Shown: one piece after another, positions 48,025-60,862 of the stretch
Position numbering within the stretch: position 1 is the stretch's first letter
Layout of the letters: every line of letters starts with the position of its first letter
Program-made: the position numbers and the translations under genes
Assembly: GCF_000283155.1 (NCBI RefSeq)
Contig: NW_004454178.1
Coordinates: 1,233,888 to 1,297,887 of the forward strand
DNA: 64,000 nucleotides
Origin: Ceratotherium simum simum
Lineage: Eukaryota; Chordata; Mammalia; Perissodactyla; Rhinocerotidae
Direction: 5' to 3'
Notes under the pieces: model-generated
Told to the model about the DNA's origin: nothing
Seen by the model: only the letters and a program-made list of their open reading frames with translations
Databases searched by the model: none

Positions 48025-48690
48025 CTAAAAAGTTTTATTTATTTATTTTTAATCTGGATGCCTTTTATTATTTTTCTTACCTTACTGCATGGCTAGGAAT
48101 TCTAGTATAATGTTAATTATAAGTCGTGTGAGCGGACATCCTTACCTTCTTTCTGATCTTAGGGAAAGCATTCAATCTTTCATCATTAAATGTAATGTTG
48201 TATACTTTTTTGTAAATGCCCTTTATCAGACTGAAGAAGTTTCTGTCTATTCTGGGTTTGTTGTAACTTTGTCTCATGAGTGGGTTTGAATCTTGTGAAA
48301 CGTTTTTTCAGTCTCTATGGAAATTATCATATGTTGTTTCTTCTTTTTTTCTTTGATTTTTGAATGTTAAATCAACGTTGCCTCCTGGTATCAACCCCTT
48401 TGATCATGATGTATTATCTTTTTTATATTTTGCTAGATTCTATTTGCTATTTCATTAGGGATATTTTGCATCTATAGTCAAAGGAGATATTGATCTGCTA
48501 TTTTCTTGTAAGGTCTTCATCTGATTCTGGAATCAAGCTAATGCTGGCCTCACAAAATGAGTCAAGAAGTGTTCCCTCCTCTGCCTTTTTTGAAGGAGTT
48601 AGTGTAGATTGGAATTGTTTATTCCTTAAGTTTTAATAAAATTAATCACTGAAGCCATCTGGGCCTGGAGTTTCCTATGAGAGAATGTTT

Positions 48691-48951
48691 GGTTTTTTTT
48701 TTGTTTTTTTTGTGTGTGTGTATGAGGAAGATCAGCCCTGAGGTAACATCTGAAGCCAATCCTCCTCTTTTTGCCAAGGAAGATTGACCCTGAGCTAACA
48801 TCTGTGCCTACTGTCTTTTAGTTTATATGGGACGCTGCCACAGCATGACTTGACAAGCACTGCTTCCGTGTGGGGATCCGAACCTTCAAACCCCGGGCCG
48901 CCACAGCAGAGTGCATGCACTTTAACCACTACGCCACTAGGCCGGTCCCCC
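48691..48951 (-). mobile_element. ERE SINE inserted in a minus-strand L1
   Basis: This reverse-oriented copy has the perfect duplication atgagagaatgttt at 48677-48690 and 48952-48965. The head ends aggccggtcccc. Confidence 0.96.
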
Positions 48952-49925
48952 ATGAGAGAATGTTTTTAATTATTAATTTCATTTCTCTAATTGATATAAA
49001 GTTTTTCAGGTTTTCTATTTCTTCTTGTGTCAGTTTTGGTAATTTGTGTCTTTCAAGCACTTAGTCTATTCCATCTAAGTTGTTGAACTTATTAGCATGA
49101 AATTGCTCATAATATTCCCTAATTATTCTATAACATCTATTGTGATGCTTTTACTTCCTGTTATTGTAATTTTTTTCCTGATCAATCTAGCTAGAAGTTT
49201 GTCAACTTAATTCTTTCAAAGAAGCAGCTTTTGGTTTCACTTATTCTCTCTATTGCCTTTTTGTTTTATATTTCATTGATTTCACTCTTTTATCATTTTT
49301 TCCTTCTTCTTGCTTTGGGTTTAATTTGCTCATGTGTTTGTAGCTTCTTCAGTGGGAGACTTAGATCATGGACTTTACACCCTTCTTTTCTAATTTATAA
49401 CCGTAAATTTTTGTCTGAGCCCCTGCTCTGGTTATCTAGTAGCTGCCTCCCACAAAATCTCATAAGCTGTGTTTTCATTATCATTCCATTCAAAACGCTT
49501 TACGGATTCTCTTGTGATTTCTTCTTTGATCCATGAGTTATTTGGAAGTGCACAGTTTAATGTCCACATATTTCAGACCTACGTATTTGCCATTCCTTAC
49601 CACTTCATCTTTCCTTTGTGTAGATCTGAGTTTTCACTCACTATCATTTTCTTTCAGTCTGAAGATCATCTTTTATGATTTCTTGTGGTGTAGGTATACT
49701 CACAGCGAATTTTCTCAGCTTTTGTTTATATGGAAATGTTATTTTGCCTTGGTTTTTTAAAATAAGTTTAGATTGACTTTTTTTTTCTTTCAGCTTTTAA
49801 ATATATCATTGCATTGTTCTCTGGCTTGCTTACCTTCTGATGAGAAGTCAGCAATGATTTTTTTTTTTTTTTTTGTATCTTTGCTCCCCTATACAACATG
49901 TCTTTTTCCCCCTCTCTTGCTGTTT

Positions 49926-50002
49926 GGGATCCGAACTTGTGAACCCTGGGCCTCCGAAGCAGAGCACGCACACTTAATCGCTATGCCACCGGGCCAGCCC
50001 CA
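49926..50002 (-). mobile_element. Head-only, tailless ERE fragment
   Basis: Only the tRNA-like head is present. On the minus strand it runs from GGGGCTGGCCCGGTGGC to the B-box end GGATCCC, with no SINE body and no poly(A). The imperfect duplication cctctcttgctgttt / cctctcttactgctt (49911-49925; 50003-50017) suggests a separate retroposition rather than a later deletion. Confidence 0.8.
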
Positions 50003-51444
50003 CCTCTCTTACTGCTTGTAAGATTCTCTCTGTATCACTAGAACTTAGTGATCTGACCACAGTACGCCTTGGTATGGTTTTGTTTTTATCCTGCTTGTGA
50101 TTTTTGAGCTTCTTGGATCTGTGGTTTTACGGTTTTCAGCAGATTTGGAAAATTCCTAGTATTTTTTCTGTCCCCCCTCCCTTTTACATCTACAACTCCC
50201 ATTACATATATGTTAGAACTTTTTGTGTCCAGGTCACTGATGTTCAGTTCATTTTCTTTTTGTTCTTTTTATCCTATGAGCTTCAATTTGAATAATTTCT
50301 GTTGCTGTATGTTAAAATTTATTGACCACTTCTGCATGTCTAGTCTCTTGCTAAGCTGAAGCAGTTTTCATTTCAGGTATTGCATTTCTCCCCTGAATAT
50401 TCAGTGGTTCTTTATTGTATCTTCAATTTCTCTCTTTAGTTTGTGTTTTTCTTTTTAGTTTGTGTTTTTCTTTTAAGTACTTGAGCATATTTACAATAGA
50501 TATTCTAAAGTCTTTGCCAACTAATCTCATCATCTGGGTCATATCCATGTCTATTTTTATGGATGATTTTAATCCTCCTCCTTTGCACTTCTAGTAGTTG
50601 GTTATACATATACACACATATGTACATGTATGTATGTATATACACATACACATTTATTATAGACCCTATGAGAAATATGTTGAATTTCTGGATTTTATGG
50701 TCTTCCTTTAAAGAGTGATAAATTTTGTTTCAACAAGTTATTAAATTACTTGCTGTTCAACTTCATTCTTTTCAGCTTGCTTTTAAGATCTGTTGGAGCG
50801 GGTACAGAGTAGCCATTCACTAGGGCTAATTCAGCCCTAGTCTGGACGTGTGACCTTTCCGGGGTCTCTACTGGATGTTCCAGATGTTCAGCAAAGTATC
50901 CCCACTCTGCCTATTCAGAACTCACACATTTCTCTGCCCTGCTGAGTGCTGGGAAGTGTTCCGATTACTAATAGCTCCTCGCAGTTCTTTGTCTGTCCTT
51001 ACGGAGTTTCACCTACAGGTGCACAGCTTAGTGTTTAACAAAGGTCTTGAGGGGACGGCATGAAGATTTCTGGAGCTCGCTCCTGACATACATAGGGCCC
51101 TCCTCTTCAGTATTCTGATCTACCAGTACCAGCTATCTCAGCTGCCCCAACCCTAGTCTGTGTCTCAATCAAGCAAGACGACTGTGCTCTACCTGGCTTT
51201 CCTCTCCCTGCACCAGATATCAGAAAGTGACTCCAGGCAGAAAACCAGGGCGATCACAGGGCTCATCTCATCCTTTTCTCTTTTCTCGGGAATCACTGAA
51301 TTTCTGCCTGCTGCTACCTTATGTCTATTTTCTGAAAACAGTGACTGTTTCATATATTTTGTCCAGTTTTCTAGCTATTCACAGCCAAAGAGCAAGTGTA
51401 GTACCAGTAACTCGACTCCATTATGACTAGAACTCAAAAAAACG

Positions 51445-51445
51445 T

Positions 51446-51489
<44 letters not shown>

Positions 51490-51490
51490 C
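51445..51490 (+). repeat. (GA)n with (GACA)-type continuation
   Basis: About 13 GA units followed by three ACAGAG units. Confidence 0.96.
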
Positions 51491-52481
51491 ACTGACTCTA
51501 AACTCTGAAGCAGTTTCTATTTTGTTTCCAATATTTCATACACAGAATTTCATTGCCTTTTTAAACAAACTACAATTGCATACTGGGCCAGAATCTTCTT
51601 AAAAAAAACCTTAAAAATGATTCCTTTTTGGGGTATACCTGGACTATTTCATAGAAGCAGAGTTATTTATCCATCCTGTGTCACCCATCTACCTCTCAAC
51701 TGTTCTGTAAGAAAAAGAGTTAAATCATGTTTGAGCCACTATGGTTTTAAACCTTTCTTACAACAAATTATCTTTTATGTTAAATGTTACAAAAATTGTT
51801 ATGACCAATAGGATGGGCCACAAGAGAAATCCAAAACATGTGGTATTAACTTAGAGGTAGGACACCCAGCAGACAGGAAAGAGATATTCGAGTTGGTGAT
51901 CCTTTCTATACCATACTATATATACTAAACTAGCAAAATATGATCATTTAAAAGAGAGACCAAGTGCCTACCAAGACTATAGTTCTAGCAGAAGCAGTTG
52001 GGAAAAGTCATAATGTGTTGTAATGTGTTGGCTATTCCTTGTTTTAAGCCTGATATAAATGAATTTAGGCAAGAATTAGTCAGTTTACAAGAAGAGAAAA
52101 AAGGGAGCACAACTCTGCTTAGGGAGGCTCTCTGACTACAGCCTACTTCTATCTTAATGGATAATCCAATAAACAGGGCCTTGAAGGAATAGACAAGCCA
52201 ACTGCTTCTCTACAGCTGACAACAAAAAAATGTATTCCAAGACTCTCTCAAGAGTTCTAAGCCACATAATGAGAGCCAGCCTAGGAGCAAAAATCAGATT
52301 AATTCTTACCCAAATGTACTGTTTCAGGTGCCCTCAAGGTAGCAGTCATTAAATTGAGGGAGAGTTGGATGGTCTGAGGAAAATAGCTAGTAAATTAACT
52401 AATCTGTAGGTTTAACAACCATGAGCAAATGAGATCCCCGGCAGTGATGTTTTCACATATAGCTGACTGGAGGCAAACAGA

Positions 52482-52955
52482 ATGGAAACCCACATTTTTG
52501 AGGGAACTCTATTAGCAAAAAATGCTGCAAGCCTAATGTGCTGTACCTGGGGAGCCCAAATCTGCACCTATAGGAAGCAGGGTGAGAATGCGGTGCAGCC
52601 TCCAACAAGAGTACCCTCTCCAACACCCACTGTAGGTATACACACAAAGGAGAATGGACAAGGAGTAATTCCCAAAGAGCAAAGTCAGGGACCATGCAGG
52701 ACACAGCACAAAAGGAACTTCTCTCAGACAGCAGAATTAGGATCCCAGCAAGACCTTACTCTACTTCCAGAGCAAGAAGTCTTATTAATTATTGTTAGGA
52801 CCAGGAACTATCATGTGTATCCCATTCTTCCCTTCTCCATGGGAGTTTTGATTGTGGCTTTCCTGTCCCTGCCCCAACATACACACAGGAAACAAGAGGG
52901 TTTCAAAACTTGTCTATCAGTTTATAGTCATGACATTATAAGGAACCACATCTGA
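52482..52955 (+). other. Unexplained open frame of 157 codons
   Basis: This is one of the longest methionine-initiated frames in the window (METHIFEGTLLAK...), with no internal repeat. It has no recognisable domain, Kozak support or splice context. The surrounding DNA reads like an old retroelement or pseudogene that I cannot name. Probably not a gene. Confidence 0.2.
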
Positions 52956-53089
52956 GAGGACTTTACTCCATCCACTGAATGTGACTTCGAGTTGTTATCT
53001 TGAGGAATTGATGTGTTTTCTCTATGAGAAGGGAGTGCACGGATATTTGGGTGGCCAAAGAGGCAAACTGAACAGACTGCTTATTTTCC

Positions 53090-53300
53090 CTCAATATCCG
53101 TTCTCCTTTCTTGTTTGATAATAGAACCCCTTGAGTTTTAGCTGGCAGCTCAGCAAGAGATTATATTCCCAGCCTTACTTGCAGTTAGGTGTGGGTATGT
53201 GACTAAGTCCTTGACAATCAGATGTCAGCCAAAATAATGTGTGCAACCTCTGAATCTTGTCATTAAAAATGATTGGTGCGGAAATCAGATGAAGTATTGG
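53090..53300 (+). mobile_element. Putative old LTR fragment (MaLR-like)
   Basis: agccttacttgcagttaggtgtgggtatgtgactaagtcc followed by caatcagatgtcagcc resembles older MLT1/MER LTRs. Weak, family uncertain. Confidence 0.45.
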
Positions 53301-53650
53301 TGAATCTGTCTCAACAGTGCAGGCAAGGGTAGCATCCCAGAGGACAGCAAAGCCAACAGGTCCCTACAAAACCTTGTGAAGCATACCTAATTCTTGGCTA
53401 TTAAAAGAGAGAAAAAGAAATTCTATGTATTCATGTTGAGGTCTTCTTGTTATGACAGCTTAGCAAATACCTTAACCAACATACCCCTCCCTCAAAAATA
53501 TTTCATGCCATTAGGATTATTTAGCTTAACAAGGGCTTATTTAAAATGTTCATTGTCTTTAAGAAGATTAAACCTCATTGCCATAAAAGTTAACAACGTT
53601 AATATTGTACCACTTAGTTATATGCACACACAGAAAAAACAAACAAATAA

Positions 53651-53677
53651 AAAAAAAAGAAAGAAAGAAAGAAAAAA
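53651..53677 (+). repeat. (AAAG)n A-rich microsatellite
   Basis: A-rich run with four GAAA units. Confidence 0.9.
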
Positions 53678-54213
53678 ACAGTTGTGAACTCTAGGAAATT
53701 TTGGCATGGAGATAAACCAAGTTAAGGGGCGGGGTTTAGGATGTCCAAGGATAATCTGAGACTGGAACTTAAAAAGCATTCTCAAAAGGCAGTAGAAATG
53801 AAAGAGACCAAAAACAATCTTAATATATTGTGCAATTCTGCCTAGAACTCGGGCAGAACCCAGTGTGTCAACTGCCTAAACGGAAATTTTCCATATTAGT
53901 TTAAAAGAATTCACACATCAGATTGGCAAATGTAGTCTTGTTCTCCTACCACCTATCTCCCCTCCTATGCCCAGCCAAAGAAAGGCAGAGAGAAAGAAAA
54001 AAAGGAGATGTTAAGGAATACTTATGCATTCTATCAATACCACCATCTTTCTCTTGTATGGAAAGAATCTTGAGAGTTAATAGTCTGTTAAATATAGTCT
54101 TAACTGTGTTTTTAAAATCCTTGCATAACATCAAACATTGACAACTAGGGACATATAAATAAAGAAAATAAATGAATAAAGAAAAGAAAGTCGTGCACCT
54201 CAGCAGTTCAATA

Positions 54214-54215
<2 letters not shown>

Positions 54216-54255
<40 letters not shown>
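54216..54255 (+). repeat. (TG)n microsatellite
   Basis: About 20 uninterrupted TG units; it produces the His/Thr-repeat frames seen on the minus strand. Confidence 0.98.
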
Positions 54256-54258
<3 letters not shown>

Positions 54259-55321
54259 TGGGTGTCTCTTTGTTCAGGAAGCCAGCCACCATGTAGTGTT
54301 TCCAGCCCACACACTGTACAAGGGCCCGGCTGAAAGGGAAAGCAGGGCTGAAATCCAGCAGGAGTTCTGCACTCCAAGCCCTGCACTCCAAATCTAAATC
54401 TCCTCAGAGGCAGGAGCACTTTTATCCAGTGCACACAAATGGGCTAGTGATGGCCCTGCCAGCCACTACGATGGGCACTGAAATAAAAGATGATTAGACT
54501 ACCCTTGTTACTCAGAAAGGTGACCAGCACTGACCCAGAACTGAGTACAGGTGTTTCTGCTGTAGTACCGTATATGCATTCCTGAATAACCCCTGTTCTA
54601 TTCAATAAAAATAACTGAACTTAGGAAGAAAATAGAATTAGAGCCAGACGACTCAAAATCTAAGGAAATTTTAAATCTGAGTCCTAATAAAACAATAACA
54701 ATCCTTATAAAAATATCAGTAAAGTTTCCACTGGCATTTGTATCAAGAATAAGCCAGTCCATCCTTGAAAGCTTCATATCATGCAGCTCATGCTTCTTCC
54801 TTTGATGTGAGTCCTTGACAACACTCACTTCTAATACAGACCAGTTTAATAAAAATTTAAAATATTATTTAGAGATAGCCTTCCTCATCAATCAGTTTCT
54901 TTTTAACACAAGGGAACTATCTTCACAGCTTCTTCAATGGAACTTGCAACTTCCTCAGATCTTTTAACATGGGGGAATAATATAGCAATTATTAAAGCCA
55001 ATAAGCCAGCAACTTACTGCACTATAGGAGAGTACTTTTACAGAATTTTCAGCATTTTTCTTATACTACTAAGACTTTCTCTTTAGTTGTGAAAAAGCTT
55101 ACCCCTGATCATTCCAAAACAGTAACATGTTTGAAGTGGTTTGGAAAAAAATCCAAGCCAAATTCCACATTACATTGACATCATTCCCCTATATGCCAAA
55201 TGTTAAAAGAAATTTTTCAGAGAGAAGGAAAATCGTATAGGTCAGAAACTCGGATCTACATAAAGAGAGGAGGAACCTGGAGAATAAGCAGAGGTAAGAT
55301 AACTTTTATTTTTCTTATTCT

Positions 55322-55574
55322 CTCTCTCTCTTTTTTTTTTTTGTGAGGAAGATTAGCCCTGAGTTAACATCCATTGCCAATCCTCCTCTTTTTGCTGAGG
55401 AAGGTTGGCCCTGGGCTAACACCTGTGCCCATCTTCCTCTACTTTATATGGGACGCCACCACAGCACGGCTTGACAAGTGGTGCATCTGTGCGTACCCGG
55501 GATCCGAACCTGCGAACCCCGGGCCGCTGAAGCAGAGTGCACGCACTTAACCACTACACCACTGGGCCAGCCCC
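55322..55574 (-). mobile_element. ERE SINE inserted in a plus-strand L1
   Basis: This reverse-oriented copy has a (TC)n/T-rich tail side and a head ending gggccagcccc. The perfect duplication tatttttcttattct lies at 55307-55321 and 55575-55589. Confidence 0.96.
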
Positions 55575-56329
55575 TATTTTTCTTATTCTTAATAGATGTA
55601 ACAGATAATGGATTTAACTGTTCTAAATCATAATAGCAACAACGTAACTGATCATGTATGCATGTGTGTATGCTTATATATACCTATAGATGCTTGTGTA
55701 TACATGTGAAATGAATAACAAGAGATACAAGGGATGGAAGGTAAGAATTATGATTATTTTGGTAATATAAGGTACTTGCAGTACCTGGAAAGAGGTATAG
55801 TGTTATTTGAAAGTAAACTTGGATTAGCTGTAAATATATATTGCAAAATATAGGGTAACCACTAAAAAAAGTAAAAGAAAAGAAATATAATTGATATGCT
55901 AAGAAAGGAGAGAAAATGGAATCATATAAAATGTTCAGTTAAAACCACAAAAGGCAGAAAAAGTGCAGAAGACAAGAATAGGAGCACAGAACAAGGACAA
56001 CAAAGAGACACAATGACAAATGTGGTTGATGTTAACCCATGACATTAATAATCACTTTAAACATCTATGGTCTAAACACACAATCAAAGGATGGAACTTG
56101 TCAGAGCGGATCAAAAAACAAGACCCAACTATACGTTGTCTATAAGAAACCCACTTTAAATATAAAGATACGTACAGATTAAAAGTAAAGAGATGGAGAA
56201 AGTTATGCCACGCTAACACTATTTAAAAGAAAGCAGGAGTAGCTATATTAACTTCAGACAGAGCAGACTTCAGATCAAGGAGGGTTATCATGGATAAAGA
56301 AGGGTATTACATAATAATAAAACAGTCAA

Positions 56330-56600
56330 GGGGCTGGCCCGGTGGTGTAGTGGTTAAGTTTGCACACTCCACTTCAGTGGCCTGGTGTTCGTGGGTTCGG
56401 TTCCTGGACACAGACCTATGCACTGCTCATCAAGCCATGCAGTGGCGGCATCCCATACACAAAATGGAGGAAGACTGGCACAGGTGTTAGCTCAGGGACA
56501 ATCTTCCTCAAGCAAAAAGAGGAAGATTGGTGACAGATGTTAGCTCGGGGCCAATCTTCCTCACCAAAAAAAAAAAAAAAGAAGAAAAGAAAAGAAAACC
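56330..56600 (+). mobile_element. ERE SINE inserted in a plus-strand L1
   Basis: This plus-strand copy starts ggggctggcccggtgg and has the GATGTTAGCTC repeats and a long A-rich tail. The duplication acagtcaa lies at 56322-56329 and 56601-56608. Confidence 0.95.
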
Positions 56601-59600
56601 ACAGTCAACACTCCAAGAAGATAACAATCCTTAATGTGTATGCATCTAACAAAAGAGCATAAACTGATAGAACATGAAACAGAAATAGATGAATCCACTA
56701 TTACAGTTGGAGACTTTAATACTCCATCTATCAGAAATGCACAGATCCAGCAGGCAAAAAAATCAGTAAGAATGTAGCTGAACTCAAAAGCACCATTAAC
56801 CTATAGCCTACTTCGTCCAATAACAGCAGGTTAAACATTCTTCTCAAGCAGACATGGAACATTCACTAAAGAGATCACATTCTGGGCCATAAAACACACT
56901 TTAACAAATTTAAAAAACCCAGAAATCATAGAATGTCTGCTCTCAGACCACAATGGAATTAAATTAGGAAGCGATAACAGAAAGATTAACTGGGAAATTC
57001 CAAAATTCCTGGAGATTAAACAACACCCATGAGACAAACAAGAAATCTCAAGAGGAATTTAAAAATAGTATGAACTAAATGAAAATGCAAATACGAGTCA
57101 TCAAAATGTGTGGGATACAGTAAAAACAGTGCTTATGGGGAAAAGCATAAGAGAAAAGCACCGAATTTATAGCATTAAAAGTACATATTAGAAAATAAGA
57201 AAGATCTAAAAATCAATCATCTAAGCTTCCACTTTGGGAAACTAAAAAAAGAAGAGCAAATTAAATCCTAAGTAGAAGAAAAGAAAGAAATAAAAATTAG
57301 AGCAGAAATCAGTGAACCTGAAAACATGAAATCAATTGAGAAAAATTGAGAAAATCAAGAAAACCAAAAAGTGGTTCTTTGAAAAGATCAATAAAATCGA
57401 TAAGCCCCTCACCAGGCTAACCAGAAAAAAAGAGAGATGACACAAATTACTAATATCGAAATGAAAGAGGAGACATCACCACAAATCTTATGGACACTAA
57501 AAGTCTAACAAAGGAACGTTAGGAAGAACTCTTACGTCCAAAATTTGATAACCTAGATGAAATAGGCTAATTCCTTGAAAGGCACAATCTGCCAAAACTC
57601 ACACAAGAACAAACAATCTGAATAGGCTTATATCTATTAAAGAAATTGAATCAATAATTAATAACCTTCAAAAACAGTAAGCACCAGGCCCAAATGAGTT
57701 CACTGGTAAATTCTACCAAAATTTCAAGATGAAATTTTACCAATTCTCTACAGTCTCTTTCAGAAGAGAGAAGCAGATAAGACTACTTCCTAACTCATTC
57801 TTTGAGGCTAGCATTACCCTAATACCAAAAGCAAAGACGTTACAAAAAAAGAAAACTACAGATCAATATCTCTCATGAAGATAGATGCAAAAATCCTCAA
57901 AAAAATATTAGCAAATCCAATTCAACAATGTATAAAAGCATTTATACACCATGGACAAGTGGAATTTATCCTAAAGGCTGGTTCAACATTCAAAAATCAA
58001 TTAATGTAATCCATCACATCAACAGGCATCACATCATCATCACATCAAAAAGAAAAATCATATGATTACATCAATAAAGGCACAAAAAGGATTTCACAAA
58101 ATTCAACACCCGTTCATGATAAAAACTCTCAGTAAACTAGGAATAGAGGAAATTTCCTCAACTTGATAAAGATCATCTACCAAAAACCTATAGCTACATA
58201 ATACTTAATGGTGAGAAACTAGTAACTTTCCTCCTAAGATCAGGAACAAGGCAAGATATCCCTTACCTTTCCTTTTCAACATTGTAGTGGAAATCCTAGC
58301 TAATGCAATAAGACAAGAAAAGGAAGTAAAAGATACACAGGTCTGTACAGAAGAAATAAAACTCTTAGCTAGCAGGTGACATGATAATCTATGGGAAAAA
58401 TCCAAAAAAAAATCACAAAAAAAGCCTGCAGCTAATTTATAAGCAATTATAACAAGGTTGCAGGATACAAAGTTAATGTACAAAAGTCAACTGCTTTCCT
58501 ATATATCAGCAATAAACAAGTGGAATCTGAATCAAAAACATATTACCATTTACATTAGCACCCCCCAAAATAAAATGCTTAGGTATAAATTTTACAAAAT
58601 ATGTACAAGATCTATATGAGAAAAATTACAAAACTCTGACGAAAGATATCAGAGAACAAAATAGATATTCCATGTCCATGAAGAGGAAGACTCAATATTG
58701 TCAATACATCAGTTTTTCTCAACTTGATCTACAGATTCAATGCAACCCCAATCAAAACCCCAACAAGTTATTTTGTGGATATCGACCAACTGATTCTAAA
58801 GTTTATATGGAGAGGGAAAAGACCCAGGATAGCCGACATAATATTGAAGGAGAATAAAAAAGTCAGAAGTCTGACACTATCCACATTCAAGACTTAGTAT
58901 AAAGCTACAGCAATCAACAGAGCGTGGTACTGGCAAAAGAACAGACAAATAGATCAATGAAACAGAATAGAGAGCCCAAAAATAAACCCACATAAATCTG
59001 GTCAACTGATCTTTGGCAGAGGAGCAAAGACAATACAATGAAGAAAGGATAGTCTTTTCAATAAATGGTGTTGGAAAAACTAGACATTCATACACAAGGA
59101 AATGAATCTACACATAGACCTTACACTCTTCCCAATAATTAACTCAAAATGGATCACAGACCTAAATGTAAAACACAAACTATATAACTCCTAGAAGATA
59201 ACATAGGAGAAAATCTAGGTGACCTTGCATATGGTGATGCCACTTTAGATACAACACCAAAGGCATGATCCATGAAAGAAATAATTGACAAGCTGGACTT
59301 CATTAAAGTTAAAAAATTCCACTCTGCAAAAGATACTGTCAAGAGAATCAGAAGACAAGACACAGACTGGGAGGAAACATTTGCAAAAGATATATCTGAT
59401 AAAGAGCTGTTATCCAAAATATACAAAAACTCTTAAAACTCAACAATAAGAAAATGAACAACCCAATTAAAAAATAGGCAAGACTTAAATGGACACCTCA
59501 TCAAAGAAGACATACATATATAGCAAGTAAGCATATGAAAAGAGGTTCAACATCATATGTCATTAGGGAAATGCAAATTAAAATAATAAGATACCACTAC

Positions 59601-60670
59601 ATACCTACTAGAATAGCCAAAATCCAAAACACTAACATCAAATGCTGGTAAGGATGTGGAGCAAACAGGAATTCTCAATCATGGTTGGTTGGAATGCAAA
59701 ATAGTATAGCCACTTTGGAAGACAGTTGAGTAGTTTCTTACAATACTAAACATACTCTTACCCTACGATCCAGCAATTGTGCTCTTTGGCATTTACCCAA
59801 ATGAACTGAAAATTTATGTCCACACAAAAACCTGCATGTGGATGTTTTTAGCAGTTTTATTCATAAATACCAAAACTTGGAAGCAACAGGGACATCTTTC
59901 AACAGGTGAATGGATAAACTGTGGTACATCCAGACAATGGAATATTATTCAGTGCTAGAAAGAAATGAGCTATTAAGCCAGGAAAAGACAAGGAAGAAAC
60001 TTAAATGCCTATTACTGAGAGAAGCCAATCTGAAAAGGCTCTGTCTACTGTATGATTCCAACTACAAGACTTTCTTGAAAAGGTACAACTTATGGAGACA
60101 GTAAAAACGTTAGTGGTCGTCGGGTCAGTGGGGAGGGAAGGATGTACGGGCAGAACACAGAGGTCTTGCAGGGCAGCAAAACTACTCTGTATGATCCACC
60201 ACTTAGTGGTGGATTCATGTCATTACATTCATCCAAATCCATAGAATGTACAACACCAAGAGTGAGCCCTAATGTAAACTGTGGACTTTTGGTGATGATG
60301 AATCTATAGGTTCACTGACTGTAAGAAGTGGTACCACCATGGTCGGGGATGTTGATAGTGGGGGAGGTTGTGCGTGGGGAGCACAGGGCATATAAGGGAA
60401 CTCTCTGTACTTTCTGCTCAATTTTGCTGTGAACCTAAAACTGCTCGAAAAAAAAATTTATTAATTAGAACATAATATAAAACAATGAACTCATTTTAAT
60501 TGAAGTGTTACTTTCCTCAACAGAGTCCATATGCCACAGTATAAAATATTTCTTTACCATTTTGTAGCTATTAATCCATTTCACAATTACATTTTGAATT
60601 TCTGTTCTTCACTTCCTTTCTGTCACAAATTGTCACTGAATATCATTGCAGTTCCCCTAAGACTGTTTTT

Positions 60671-60862
60671 ATTTTTTTTTGCTGAGGAAAATTGGCCCTG
60701 GGCTAACATCCATGCCCATCTTCCTCTACTTTATATGTGACGCCACCACAGCGTGGCCTGAGAAGCAGTGCACAGGTCCATGCCTGGGATCCGAACCTGT
60801 GAACCCCAGGCCGCCAAAGCAGAGCGTGCAAACTTAACCACTATGCCACCAGGCCGGCCCCT
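60671..60862 (-). mobile_element. ERE SINE, 3' truncated
   Basis: This reverse-oriented copy lacks the outer GATGTTAGCTC repeat and ends at TTTGCTGAGGAAAATTGG. The duplication ctaagactgttttt / ctaggactgttttt lies at 60657-60670 and 60863-60876. Confidence 0.94.

Larger units (their letters stand above)
46440..51430 (-). mobile_element. Long old L1, reverse orientation, with nested insertions
   Basis: The left end is L1 3' sequence (taattgggttatcttcctattg). ORF2 follows in reverse (gcatggctaggaattctagtataatg, gatttcttctttgatccatg). The right end is the L1 5' region. It is interrupted by a short L1 (46952-47186) and three ERE insertions, and stop codons and frameshifts throughout leave no working protein. 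Confidence 0.8.
55150..60470 (+). mobile_element. Long old L1, forward orientation, split by two EREs
   Basis: In order: ggtcagaaactcggatctac (55.2 kb), gcggatcaaaaaacaagacccaac (56.1 kb, ORF2 endonuclease side), aaccccaacaagttattttg (58.8 kb), aatggtgttggaaaaactag (59.1 kb), ggatgtggagcaaacaggaa (59.7 kb) and a 3' UTR ending tgctgtgaacctaaaactgc. Many stops break ORF2, so the element is inactive. Confidence 0.88.

Noticed and set aside
53946..54434. 162-codon minus-strand frame
   Set aside because: It runs through the (TG)n microsatellite, giving a Thr-His repeat. No recognisable domain on either side.
57000..59500. Possible reverse-transcriptase gene
   Set aside because: The text is L1 ORF2, but stops and frameshifts break it every few hundred bases and two EREs interrupt the element. 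It cannot encode a working protein.
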